Source: Eggerthellaceae bacterium (GTDB taxonomy: Bacteria; Actinomycetota; Coriobacteriia; Coriobacteriales; Eggerthellaceae). From it: a DNA stretch of 43,999 bases. The notes below the pieces were generated by a model. That model did no database searches. It was not told where the DNA came from and saw only the letters and a list, made by a program, of their open reading frames with translations. The position numbers and the translations under genes are program-made. Shown piece after piece: positions 1 through 7,354 of the stretch; positions within the stretch are counted from its first letter, which is position 1; every line of letters starts with the position of its first letter. The stretch covers positions 1 through 43,999 of the forward strand of contig JAFRGA010000085.1 of assembly GCA_017434045.1 (NCBI GenBank). Direction: 5' to 3'.

Positions 1-21
1 GGAGCCCGATAGCCGCGAGGC

Positions 22-169
22 GTGAACCAATGTGATTCAGTGTCTAAGCAGGCTGGGGTGAGGGGTGAGCGCGATTCCGCAGATACTGTATTAAAACAAT
101 CTAATGCTAACCGAGGACAAGCGCGAATCCCCTCACCCCGGCCCGCTTAACTGAATGACATCGGTTCAC
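22..169. repeat. long imperfect inverted repeat downstream of nnrD
   Basis: The left arm (22-65) and right arm (129-169) are reverse complements over about 41 positions, with four mismatches and one 3-base gap. They share the core GGGGTGAGGGG at the inner end and GTGAACC at the outer end. About 63 AT-richer bases lie between the arms. The element sits just past the 3' end of the leftward nnrD operon. It could act as a large transcript-end hairpin or be a dispersed palindromic element; no T-run follows it. The rest of 1-236 holds no convincing gene. Confidence 0.8.
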
Positions 170-236
170 ATGGACCATCCGACTGCCCGCCCTGTTCAGG
201 AGGGGAATGCTTGAGAAGGGCGCTACTCCATAACGG

Positions 237-1157
237 TTACAGCAGGCTTTGTATGGCAACGGGCAGGTAGGCCAGCACATCTTCCGGTGTCACGCTTATC
301 ACCCCGAGGCCATGCGAAGCCTCGACTCCTGCGCGTGCATGGAGCGTAGCGCCCAGCACGCCGGCATCGACGGGATCGACCCCTTGCGCAAGCAGAGCCG
401 AGATCATTCCCGCAAGCACATCTCCCGTTCCCGCCTTCGAAAGCGCCGCCGTTCCCTCGAGCATGGGGATGACGCGCAAGCCATCGGAGACATACGTAAC
501 GGGGGCTTTCATGATTACAACAGCCCCCGTCGCAAGCGAAAGGTCCAAGGCCATCTGTGCGGGATCCGCCGTTTCGATTCCCAGGCTGTCGCAAAGACGC
601 TTGCCCTCTCCGACATGGGGGGTGATCACGGTTGCCGACCCCCTTTTCCGACGCCGTTTGAGCGCGCGCTTTCCCTGGCTGCCGCCGAGCGCTGCCAGGC
701 CACCACCATCTACCAACACGGGGCAAGTTGCCTGGGTCAGCACGCTCACGACAAGCGCCCGAGAACGCTTATCGGAGGGTTCGAAGCCGGGGCCGACACA
801 TGCCGCCTGCTTTCTCGGCTTGTCTTGGGCTACCAGCTCGGCAGCATCAAAGTCCTTGACGCTGCGCGTCACAAGCGACGGATACGCCTGCATCGCCAAG
901 TAGCGCGCTGTCTTGCACGAAATGAGCTGCGTGTATCCCGCTCCCATGAGCTGACCTGCGCGAGCGGCAAGGCAAGCAGCGCCGGGGTAGCGCTTGCTGC
1001 CGGCAATCACCTTGAGGACTCCACGGGAATACTTATGGGAATCCGCCGAAGGAACCGGTAGCGCATCTCGGAGGTGCCCATCTGACCAAGGGGTTTCCAG
1101 CTGGGCGCATGCGTTTTCTTGTGCATCCGCGCGCATCTCGTCGACCTTAGAGCTCAT
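237..1157 (-). CDS. nnrD: ADP-dependent NAD(P)H-hydrate dehydratase
   Basis: Predicted cytosolic repair enzyme of the ribokinase-like YjeF C-terminal family, which uses ADP to dehydrate damaged S-NADHX and S-NADPHX back to NADH and NADPH. The 306-residue product shows the family landmarks: an N-terminal YSRGVLKVIAGS stretch, GPGF for the usual GPGLG, PVLVDGGGL where PVVIDADAL is typical, ITPHVGE, and the C-terminal GTGDVLAG anion-hole motif with the catalytic Asp. There is no attached YjeF_N epimerase domain, so the epimerase must be elsewhere. The ATG overlaps the end of acpS by 11 bases and has GGAG eight bases upstream, inside acpS, so the two genes are probably translationally coupled. 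Substitution of the usual DAD by DGG is mildly unusual. Identification of the family is secure; retained activity is likely. Confidence 0.9.
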   Translation of the reverse strand: MSSKVDEMRADAQENACAQLETPWSDGHLRDALPVPSADSHKYSRGVLKVIAGSKRYPGAACLAARAGQLMGAGYTQLISCKTARYLAMQAYPSLVTRSVKDFDAAELVAQDKPRKQAACVGPGFEPSDKRSRALVVSVLTQATCPVLVDGGGLAALGGSQGKRALKRRRKRGSATVITPHVGEGKRLCDSLGIETADPAQMALDLSLATGAVVIMKAPVTYVSDGLRVIPMLEGTAALSKAGTGDVLAGMISALLAQGVDPVDAGVLGATLHARAGVEASHGLGVISVTPEDVLAYLPVAIQSLL

Positions 1158-1722
1158 CTAAGATGCTCCTCGTCTCCTTGAACTGCTTTGCCAGCTCTTC
1201 CATCGGATCTTTCCTCTTTTCAGCAGCGCTTGCCGAAGCCTCCGTGACCGCCAGAGCGCATGCCACCGCATCGGTATGTGTATATGAAAGGGAGAGCGTT
1301 ATCTCCCGTACGCCTTGCTCTTGGGCTACTTCGAGGGCGCGCCCCGATAGCTTGACCACGGGCCGGCCGCCCTTCGAGCGCACGACCTCGATATCGTTAA
1401 CCCAGATGCCGTTGGAGAACCCGGTGCCGAGCGCTTTCACCACCGCTTCTTTCGCGGCAAAACGTAAGGCATAATGCGTCGCCGGATTCGCCGTCTTGTT
1501 GCAATACGCCTGTTCCGCTGAAGAAAAGACCTTCTGGGGAAACGAAGGGGTTTTCTCGAGGATGCGCTTCATCCGCTCGATCTTGACGATGTCGACGCCA
1601 AGCCCCACCGACCCGTCGACGAAAACCCGGGAAGAGCTTTGAGCGAGCGCCGCATCGGCCGCCTCTTGGGCGGTTGGCATTGCGGAAACCGTCTTCGATT
1701 GCGTGTTTTCGTCCATGGGCAT
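1147..1722 (-). CDS. acpS: holo-[acyl-carrier-protein] synthase
   Basis: Transfers 4'-phosphopantetheine from CoA to the acyl carrier protein, activating it for fatty acid synthesis. The family signatures are plain: GVDIVKIERM (Mg-binding Asp), RFAAKEAVVKALGTG (Glu and Lys of the active site) and the C-terminal SLSYTHTDAVACALA. The product is 191 residues against about 120-130 usual. About 40 residues precede the conserved core and about 25 charged residues follow it (ending near SILDEL). The N-terminal extension may be an over-call: the shine-dalgarno before the ATG at 1722 is poor, and a second ATG lies two codons in. The C-terminal tail is in frame up to the nnrD overlap and is therefore real if the frame is right. 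It sits 53 bases behind rdgB and overlaps nnrD, suggesting one operon. Confidence 0.92.
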   Translation of the reverse strand: MPMDENTQSKTVSAMPTAQEAADAALAQSSSRVFVDGSVGLGVDIVKIERMKRILEKTPSFPQKVFSSAEQAYCNKTANPATHYALRFAAKEAVVKALGTGFSNGIWVNDIEVVRSKGGRPVVKLSGRALEVAQEQGVREITLSLSYTHTDAVACALAVTEASASAAEKRKDPMEELAKQFKETRSILDEL

Positions 1723-1775
1723 CTATTCACCGCCAATCGGATAATCGTCAAGCGCCTTGACGCAAACGTCGAGCT

Positions 1776-2381
1776 TTACTGTGCGGCCTGCGCCAACTTG
1801 GCCCTCAACTCGCGGAGGGCGTTCCCGCGATGCGACACCTCGTTTTTACGCTCCTGGGGCACTTCTGCCAACGTGCAGGCACCTTCGAACACGTCAGGCC
1901 AGAACAACGGATCGTACCCGAAACCGCCCTCGCCTTGCGGCTCGAAGCCGATCCGCCCCTCGACCGTCCCATACGCCGTCATTTCAGCGCCGTCCTCGTC
2001 GATGAACACGAGCGTGCAGACGAACCTGGCCGTCCGCTCGGGGTCGGAAACACCCTTCAAATCTTCCAGCAGCTTTTGGTTGTTGTCCTCATCAGTGGCG
2101 GTTTCGCCCGCATAACGGGAGGAATACACTCCCGGCGCGCCATCGAGCGCATCTACCGCAAGCCCCGAATCGTCGGCCAATGCAGCCATGCCGCCTGAGG
2201 CCTCATGCGCCGCCTGCGCCTTGATGCGGGCGTTCCCGAGAAACGTGTCGGCATCCTCTTCTGGATCCGAATCGATGCCCATCTGCCGCAGCGTCTTGAA
2301 TTCCCAACCGGGGAAATCGAGCGCATTCGAGATCTCGGACACTTTATGGGCGTTGTTGGTGGCGAGTATGACAGTCTTCAT
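1776..2381 (-). CDS. rdgB: XTP/dITP diphosphatase (RdgB/HAM1 family)
   Basis: Hydrolyses non-canonical purine nucleoside triphosphates (dITP, XTP, ITP) to the monophosphate and pyrophosphate, keeping deaminated purines out of DNA and RNA. The 201-residue protein has the N-terminal ATNNAHKVSEI motif, LADDSGLAVDALDGAPGVYSSRYAG in the substrate pocket, GFGYDPLFWP and the C-terminal KNEVSHRGNAL motif, all in the normal order and at normal length. A GGGG-type ribosome-binding site precedes the ATG. It is the first gene of the leftward set rdgB-acpS-nnrD, with tRNA-Gly just upstream in the same direction. Nothing in the sequence suggests loss of function. Confidence 0.95.
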   Translation of the reverse strand: MKTVILATNNAHKVSEISNALDFPGWEFKTLRQMGIDSDPEEDADTFLGNARIKAQAAHEASGGMAALADDSGLAVDALDGAPGVYSSRYAGETATDEDNNQKLLEDLKGVSDPERTARFVCTLVFIDEDGAEMTAYGTVEGRIGFEPQGEGGFGYDPLFWPDVFEGACTLAEVPQERKNEVSHRGNALRELRAKLAQAAQ

Positions 2382-2425
2382 TGCGACCCCATCTATGCGA
2401 AAGCGCCCGAAGGCGCCTTGGTCTT

Positions 2426-2499
2426 TGGAGCGGGTGACGGGAATCGAACCCGCGTTATCAGCTTGGAAGGCTGGAGTTCTACCATTGAACTACACCCGC
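2426..2499 (-). tRNA. tRNA-Gly (anticodon TCC)
   Basis: On the minus strand the acceptor arms GCGGGTG and CACCCGC pair. The D-arm contains AGTTCAATGG, the anticodon arm is CAGC-CTTCCAA-GCTG giving anticodon TCC, and the T-arm holds GGTTCGATTCC. A CCA end is encoded. The cloverleaf is complete without unusual pairs. Confidence 0.96.
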
Positions 2500-2528
2500 T
2501 TATGTAGAGGCTATTGTACCTCATTCCA

Positions 2529-2655
2529 AATGGTCGGGACGACAGGATTCGGGCTGTCGCGATTTCATCGCGACAGCTGCGCTCGCGCCACGCTACCGCT
2601 GCGCTCGCGCCCGAACGCGCCACTGGCGCGTTCGCCTGCCCCGCAGGTTCGAATC
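2529..2655. repeat. palindrome-rich spacer with tRNA-Pro 3'-end copy
   Basis: Bases 2529-2551 are an exact 23-base copy of 2706-2728, the 3' end of tRNA-Pro with its CCA. The copy is followed at once by a perfect 10-base inverted repeat (2553-2562 with 2568-2577), by two copies of TGCGCTCGCGCC, by a second perfect 10-base inverted repeat (2612-2621 with 2625-2634), and by CGCAGGTTCGAATC (2642-2655), the T-arm sequence of the same tRNA in the opposite orientation. No gene is present. It looks like the scar of an event that used the tRNA end, or a palindromic element next to a tRNA. Confidence 0.75.
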
Positions 2656-2707
2656 ATGTAACCCGCCCAAACCAGCAACTCCCCGGAAGCTGGGAAGGTG
2701 CCTCGAA

Positions 2708-2784
2708 TGGTCGGGACGACAGGATTCGAACCTGCGACATCCTGCTCCCAAAGCAGGCGCGCTACCAAACTGCGCCACGTCCCG
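2708..2784 (-). tRNA. tRNA-Pro (anticodon TGG)
   Basis: On the minus strand acceptor arms CGGGACG and CGTCCCG pair, the D-arm has AGTTTGGTAGCGC, the anticodon arm is CCTGC-TTTGGGA-GCAGG giving anticodon TGG, and the T-arm has GCAGGTTCGAATCCTGT. CCA is encoded. The 3' 23 bases, counting the base after CCA, recur 177 bases away at 2529-2551. Confidence 0.96.
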
Positions 2785-2902
2785 ACGCAACTCGCAAAGC
2801 GATACTTTAGCGTAATGGCAGGCGTTATGCCAGTATCAACGCCGCTTCTGCACAAACTCCCGTATTCGACCGACGTCTAGGACGCGGTAGCACACATGAG
2901 CA

Positions 2903-4741
2903 TTAGAAATGCACGACAACGACATCGTTGGGCTGGATGATACCGTAAAGCTCCCTTGCGTCGCTTGGGGAGAGGTTGACGCAGCCATGGCTCCCATAGC
3001 CTTCTGCATACATCGAGCCTCCGAAATCAGGTTGCCAGTTCGCGTCGTGAAAACCGACGCTGTTCCCCACAAACGGCATCCAGTAAGTGACATCCGCTTC
3101 GTATTCGATTTCCTTCTCAGATCCAGGCACATACCCAATAAGTTTTGAGGGGCTCTCCTTCATGATGACATACCACACGCCGGTAGGCGTGCCATGCTCG
3201 CCATCGGGTGCGCCTGAGATAATGTCCGCCTGCCAAATTATGCTTCCATCATCCCCGTAGAAATATGCATGCTGTTCGGAAAGATCAACGTCAATGTACC
3301 GGTTACCCCAATCGCGTTGCCCTCGCCCGGTGTAGGTGTTGGCGGAATCGATGCACGGGATGTCGATTTCAGCCTCTCCGCCCGCCTTTATGGCATCCAT
3401 GATGCTTGCGCTGAGTGAGCCCTGATCGACCTCCCAGCCATAGGTTCCCCCGCTGACGGTGATGACTTTCCCGTCAGCGCGCGTATAGGTGCGTTCCATC
3501 CCGATGGTGTTGTAGCCGGCGGCGAGGTTGTTCACCCACTGTCCGAGCTCGTCGGTGTTCAAGGACACATCGAACGTATTCTTGATCTCGATGAACTTGG
3601 ATAGGGTCTCCTTGTCGATTTTATCGACGGGATTGCCGTTGATCTTCAACGTCAAATTGGTAGACACAAGCCCATTCGCCATATCGGCCGAACTGACGAG
3701 CTTTTCGTCATCGGCACGCAAGCTCGGTTGCTTGAGCTGCTCGTCCGTCAGCTCGACCTTCGATTGCATCTCTGTAATGGCGTTGTTGACGGTTTTCTGC
3801 ACGGCTTCAGCATCGAGTTGGGTGCCCACCTCATCGGGCTTGATGGCAAACGTCTGCGAACTCTCGTCATAGTAAATCGAGGCATCCGTAGGCTTGTCCG
3901 CATTCTTGTTATACGATTTGACGGCTTTAGCCACGATGTCGGAACTCGCCTTCTCGTCGAAGGAAGTCTCCAAAAGCTCTGTTTCGTCATGGTTTGTCGC
4001 CGATACGTACCAAGGCCAATACCATTGGTTCTGGTCGTCGTGCATGGCTTTGACAATAGCCTCCGAGTCGATTGTCATGCCAACGTCGGGACCCGTCATG
4101 CGTAACGAGAAATTGTTGCCCACAACGTCTATCGTGTACTGCTCCGGCACCTTGTTCAGCAGCTCGACCACTTCATCGTCCTGCTTCATGGAGGCATCGA
4201 TGCCGCCGATGCGCGTGTTGGGCATGAACTGGGTTGAGAACATCATCGCGATACCGCAGTACACACCCGCGAGAATGCAACCGAGTATGACGAACGTGAT
4301 GATGAACGCCTTCAGCCCACGATGGCGACTATCTTCTGGCGACACGGCTGATGCGGGCGGCACGAAAGCCCCGTTATTGGGCAGCGGTGCCTGCACCGCA
4401 GGGGGATACCCGGCCATATAAGCAGTTGGTTTCGCTTCATCGCCTGCGCTGGCATCCGAGGACGACAGGTCCAAGCTCGGCAGATTCAGGCTCGGCATGA
4501 CCTGCGTTGGCTCCGAATCCGCCTTGCCTGCGGGATCCAAAGACGCAGTGGGCGAATTGACTATAGCCGACTTGTCCAAAGCGATTGTTTCTTGATTGGA
4601 AAAGCTATCGGATTCGTTAGACGCGCTGGCATCGATCAGCCCCGTCTGCTCATTACCGAACGAGCCCTGATCAAGTGCTTGCGTTGCGTCAGCATTCGCC
4701 TCGTTCGCAGAATGCTTCCCGCGCTGTTTGAAAAGACCCAT
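2903..4741 (-). CDS. membrane-anchored L,D-transpeptidase with peptidoglycan-binding repeats
   Basis: Predicted to form 3-3 cross-links in peptidoglycan or attach partners to it, outside the membrane. From the ATG at 4741 the product is 612 residues. It has a Gln/Ser/Asp-rich cytosolic region of about 140 residues, one membrane helix (LKAFIITFVILGCILAGVYC), then an extracellular region resembling the paired PG_binding_4 domains often found before YkuD, and a C-terminal YkuD domain beginning near RYIDVDLSEQHAYFY. The catalytic motif is seen as GFHDANW followed by YGSHGCVNLSPSDA, with the nucleophilic Cys. An upstream in-frame TTG (4759) is possible, but GAGG upstream favours this ATG, at a rather long 12-base spacing. 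The long disordered cytosolic part is unusual for the family and may be a phosphorylation or docking region, which is inference. Confidence 0.9.
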   Translation of the reverse strand: MGLFKQRGKHSANEANADATQALDQGSFGNEQTGLIDASASNESDSFSNQETIALDKSAIVNSPTASLDPAGKADSEPTQVMPSLNLPSLDLSSSDASAGDEAKPTAYMAGYPPAVQAPLPNNGAFVPPASAVSPEDSRHRGLKAFIITFVILGCILAGVYCGIAMMFSTQFMPNTRIGGIDASMKQDDEVVELLNKVPEQYTIDVVGNNFSLRMTGPDVGMTIDSEAIVKAMHDDQNQWYWPWYVSATNHDETELLETSFDEKASSDIVAKAVKSYNKNADKPTDASIYYDESSQTFAIKPDEVGTQLDAEAVQKTVNNAITEMQSKVELTDEQLKQPSLRADDEKLVSSADMANGLVSTNLTLKINGNPVDKIDKETLSKFIEIKNTFDVSLNTDELGQWVNNLAAGYNTIGMERTYTRADGKVITVSGGTYGWEVDQGSLSASIMDAIKAGGEAEIDIPCIDSANTYTGRGQRDWGNRYIDVDLSEQHAYFYGDDGSIIWQADIISGAPDGEHGTPTGVWYVIMKESPSKLIGYVPGSEKEIEYEADVTYWMPFVGNSVGFHDANWQPDFGGSMYAEGYGSHGCVNLSPSDARELYGIIQPNDVVVVHF

Positions 4742-4960
4742 GCTACGTTTCTGCCTCAATCTATGTTGTGTCCAGTCGCTTGCTCTTGAAAATAACAGTT
4801 TAGCAATAAGCCAGGGAATATTCCGCTGTTTTCTTTTACGAATAAAAGCTGTAACTATAATTCACGAAGGCATCATGATGCGATAGCTTGACGACGCATC
4901 GCGAACTTCCAAACTGCATGGTATGATGCTTATTCGTTCCAGGAAAGGAACTCTAACACG

Positions 4961-5239
4961 ATGGCAACCTATCTGGCACATTACAAATCTCCTGCAGCCG
5001 CCGACGTGCGTGGCGCCGGCGTGTTCGAATTTGACAGCGACGCACGCGCAAACTCTAAAGACAACCTGCATGATGCACGCCTGAAAATGCTCGAGATTTT
5101 CGGCAAGGATGCCGCTTCTTGGAGCATCGAGAGAGTCGAGAGGAAAACTGCCAGCAGCGAAGCCCTCGACGGTCAATTGACGCTCGATTTCCGCCCCGAG
5201 AAGAAGAGGCGGAGGAAGCGGACTAAGGAGTACTGGTAA
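4961..5239 (+). CDS. small unknown protein coupled to smpB
   Basis: I do not recognise this 92-residue protein. It starts MATYLAHYKSPAAADVRG, has an alternating charged middle (SKDNLHDARLKMLEIFGKD) and ends in a strongly basic tail with EKKRRRKRTKEYW. It has no Cys, signal peptide or membrane segment. A good AGGAAAGGAA site lies in front of the ATG. Its stop codon and the smpB start share one base (TAATG), so translation of smpB is probably coupled to it. The basic tail and the position suggest an RNA- or ribosome-associated role, but that is inference from context only. Region 4760-4960 before it holds a 12-base palindrome at 4870-4881 and no clear promoter. Confidence 0.75.
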   Translation: MATYLAHYKSPAAADVRGAGVFEFDSDARANSKDNLHDARLKMLEIFGKDAASWSIERVERKTASSEALDGQLTLDFRPEKKRRRKRTKEYW

Positions 5240-5721
5240 TGGGAGATTGGGGTGCCAAGAAACGGGAGCGCAAATCCATTGCGAAGAATCGCCGGGCGTT
5301 CCATGAATACGAGATCTTGGAGACCTTCGAGGCGGGCCTCGAGCTCACCGGCACCGAAGTGCGCTCGCTTCGCGAAAACAATTGCCAACTCACCGATTGC
5401 TTTGCCCTTATCCGAGGCGGCGAGGTGTGGCTGCACAATGTGCATATAGCGCCTTACAGCAACGGCAACATCGCAAATGTGGATCCCGACCGCAAACGCA
5501 AGCTCTTGCTGCATCGGAGGGAAATACGCCTACTCGAGCAAAAAACCCGCGAGAAGGGTTTGACACTTGTACCCGTCTCGATGTATTTCAAAGAAAACGG
5601 CCTCGTGAAGGTCGAGCTGGCCCTTGCGAGGGGGAAGAAAATCTACGACAAGCGCCAGTCTATCGCCAAGCGCGATGCCCAGCGCGAGATTGACCGCGCT
5701 ATGAAGGATCGTTACAGGTAA
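5239..5721 (+). CDS. smpB: SsrA-binding protein SmpB
   Basis: Binds tmRNA and carries it to stalled ribosomes, where its C-terminal tail substitutes for the missing mRNA. The 160-residue product has the typical start (IAKNRRAFHEYEILETFEAGLELTGTEVRSLR), the middle KRKLLLHRREIRLL, LTLVPVSMYFKENGLVKVELALARGKK, and the basic tail YDKRQSIAKRDAQREIDRAMKDRYR needed for A-site positioning. Length is normal. It is translationally coupled to the small gene upstream and lies 0.9 kb before ssrA on the same strand, its RNA partner. A perfect 13-base hairpin begins at the last base of the stop codon. Confidence 0.97.
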   Translation: MGDWGAKKRERKSIAKNRRAFHEYEILETFEAGLELTGTEVRSLRENNCQLTDCFALIRGGEVWLHNVHIAPYSNGNIANVDPDRKRKLLLHRREIRLLEQKTREKGLTLVPVSMYFKENGLVKVELALARGKKIYDKRQSIAKRDAQREIDRAMKDRYR

Positions 5722-5751
5722 ACCCTGAGGGGGCAAGCCCCCCTCAGGGTT
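5721..5751 (+). terminator. hairpin at the smpB stop
   Basis: Arms 5721-5733 and 5739-5751 pair perfectly (AACCCTGAGGGGG with its complement) around a 5-base loop. It starts at the last base of the smpB stop codon and is not followed by a T-run, so it may attenuate or protect the 3' end rather than be a classical terminator. Confidence 0.6.
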
Positions 5752-5798
5752 ACATCAGGGCTTGCGCCGTCAACGTGGACGGCGGAATGGAGCGGCAT

Positions 5799-6452
5799 AT
5801 GGCAGAGGAATTCGAGACCATCGAACTTGAATACTCCGAAGATGAGATTTTGTACTACATCGTTGACGAGGACGACAACGAAATCGGCTTCGCATTGGAT
5901 GAGGACGGGCAAGAGGTCGAATACTACTTCGAGGGTTTCGACGGAGACGACTACGAGCTTGTGGAGGTGGTGGAGCCACCCGCCGAACCTGCTAAAAAAG
6001 AAGCACCCACTCCCAAGGAACCTCTTGAGGCACGCAAAGCTGAAGACATGAGCTACCTGCAGAAGGTGGCAGCCATTGCCGGCCGTTCGGGCAGCAAAGC
6101 GCGCAAGAGAGCCGAAGAAGGGCTTGGCGTGGTACGCGGTAAAGCAGAAGAGGGGTTCGGCACAGTGCGCGACAAGGCCGAGGTGGGGATCGACAAGGTC
6201 CGAACGAAAGCCGAGATCGGCGTCGACAAGGCAACCGAGGCTGTCGAGTCGGGTGGTAAGAAACTCAAGGATAAGACGAGCGACATGGACTTGGGCATCA
6301 CGCGAGAGGGCGTTGCCGAAACGACCGCCGACCTCAACGCCATCGCGAAAGAGGGGGCGGAGACCGCCAAGGAATTGAAAGAGGCCTACGACGATATCAT
6401 GGACTCGTTCGGGTTCCTCGTTCCAAAGGGAATCCGCCGCAAGCTCCCGTAA
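5799..6452 (+). CDS. acidic protein with 11-residue amphipathic repeats
   Basis: I do not recognise an orthologue. The 217-residue product has a very acidic N-terminal domain of about 65 residues (FETIELEYSEDEILYYIV, then ALDEDGQEVEYYF) that resembles small DUF1292-type proteins, and a Pro/Lys linker. It then has at least four tandem 11-residue units, each starting [RK]AE-x-G (RAEEGLGVVRG, KAEEGFGTVRD, KAEVGIDKVRT, KAEIGVDKATE), at about 6108-6240. Eleven-residue amphipathic helical repeats of this type occur in LEA-like, apolipoprotein-like and synuclein-like proteins, so lipid or protein surface binding is plausible, as inference. The ATG at 5799 is chosen because GGAG lies six bases upstream; in-frame ATGs at 5775 and 5787 lack one. 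It sits between smpB and ssrA. Confidence 0.8.
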   Translation: MAEEFETIELEYSEDEILYYIVDEDDNEIGFALDEDGQEVEYYFEGFDGDDYELVEVVEPPAEPAKKEAPTPKEPLEARKAEDMSYLQKVAAIAGRSGSKARKRAEEGLGVVRGKAEEGFGTVRDKAEVGIDKVRTKAEIGVDKATEAVESGGKKLKDKTSDMDLGITREGVAETTADLNAIAKEGAETAKELKEAYDDIMDSFGFLVPKGIRRKLP

Positions 6453-6467
6453 CGGTACTGTGACCGA

Positions 6468-6497
6468 TTGGCCTTTTACCAGGGCAACGTGTATACT
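6468..6497 (+). promoter_or_regulatory. candidate ssrA promoter
   Basis: TTGGCC (6468-6473) and TATACT (6492-6497) are separated by 18 bases, about 120 bases before the mature tmRNA 5' end. That leader would be removed by 5' processing. Confidence 0.5.
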
Positions 6498-6615
6498 ACA
6501 GAACACGCGAAACGCACGTTTCGCCAGCACATTGACAAGGTGGAGCCGCGCTTTACCACGAGTTGAAAGCTCATGAAGCCACTCATTTGGGCATTCTGGG
6601 CAAGAACTCGCTTAC

Positions 6616-6983
6616 GGGGGCGACTGGTTTCGACATGGTGGGTCTGAGGTGAGGAGCAGGTCGTGGTCTCCTTTCCACGCTAAACAGGGGTACTGTCAAA
6701 ATTAATTGGCAACAAGACTTTTGCTGGGCGTCAGTACGCCCTCGCCGCATAACATAAGTCGGCGCGTCAATTCCGGGTGCTTCCCCGCCCCGGTTGCGAT
6801 GTCATTCTAGGGGAATGCTCTTGCGCACGTAGCCGGTATGGCGCAAGCTAAGACAGAACCGACTCGGGGCAGCAACGCACGTCGTTGCGCTGCGCCGCCC
6901 TTAAACCCGAGCAACGACTAAGCTTGTAGAGCCTGACCAGGGACTCAGTATGGACCGGAGTTCGATTCTCCGCGCCTCCACCA
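6616..6983 (+). ncRNA. ssrA: transfer-messenger RNA (tmRNA)
   Basis: Rescues ribosomes stalled on broken mRNA and tags the nascent chain for proteolysis. The 5' end GGGGGCGACTGGTTTCGACA and the 3' end TTCGATTCTCCGCGCCTCC plus ACCA form the tRNA-like half (acceptor GGGGGCG with CGCCTCC). The tag frame runs 6708-6752 and encodes GNKTFAGRQYALAA, with resume codon GGC and a TAA stop; the ALAA end is the usual protease signal. CCA is encoded. A strong terminator follows. Its partner gene smpB is upstream on the same strand and rnr, whose product degrades tagged mRNAs, is nearby. Confidence 0.97.
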
Positions 6984-6990
6984 CTCATTC

Positions 6991-7023
6991 AGGCGCCGTT
7001 CTGACGAACGGCGCCTTGCTTTT
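6991..7023 (+). terminator. rho-independent terminator of ssrA
   Basis: Perfect 11-base stem AGGCGCCGTTC (6991-7001) with 7006-7016 around loop TGAC, followed by TGCTTTT. Confidence 0.85.
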
Positions 7024-7025
7024 CC

Positions 7026-7136
7026 GCTGAGGGCTTTCATGGCATGCCATCTTTCGCCTTGTTTTGGGCACGGCGCGTACCAAAGTACGCTTGGCCCAAA
7101 GGCGGCGAAATCTGGCGCGCCATGAAAACCCTCAGC
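7026..7136. repeat. long imperfect palindrome between ssrA and the rnr operon
   Basis: The two arms, about 52-55 bases each, meet at a perfect centre GCGTAC-CAAA-GTACGC (7075-7090) and are otherwise about 80-85% complementary with short gaps. Shared outer sequence is GCTGAGGG and shared inner blocks include TTTCATGGC, TTTCGCC and TTTGGGC. It lies between the convergent ssrA and rnr units. The remaining 7137-7354 holds no credible gene; it includes another perfect 10-base inverted repeat, GAAAACGATC (7246-7255) with 7259-7268. Confidence 0.85.
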
Positions 7137-7354
7137 TGCTTTTCCTGGTACGGTTGGGCCACTTTGATCGGGCGACGGCCCCCGCTCCATTCGTGGCTCC
7201 GGCGCGGAGAATGCCCCTCAGCTGAAGCTTCGGGGCCTTTGCGCTGAAAACGATCATCGATCGTTTTCGCGGCGCTGCGCGCCGCCGCGCAAGCCCCCGT
7301 GCCTCAACCACGCTTCCGAGCTCCGTTCCAACGAGTAGGCCGTGCATTACCGCA

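Noticed and set aside
2529-2551. A second tRNA-Pro gene
   Set aside because: Only the 3' 23 bases are present; there is no anticodon or D-arm, so it is a fragment.
4888-4927. Promoter TTGACG/TATGAT before the small gene at 4961
   Set aside because: The two elements are 28 bases apart, too far for a normal promoter; no better partner was found for either.
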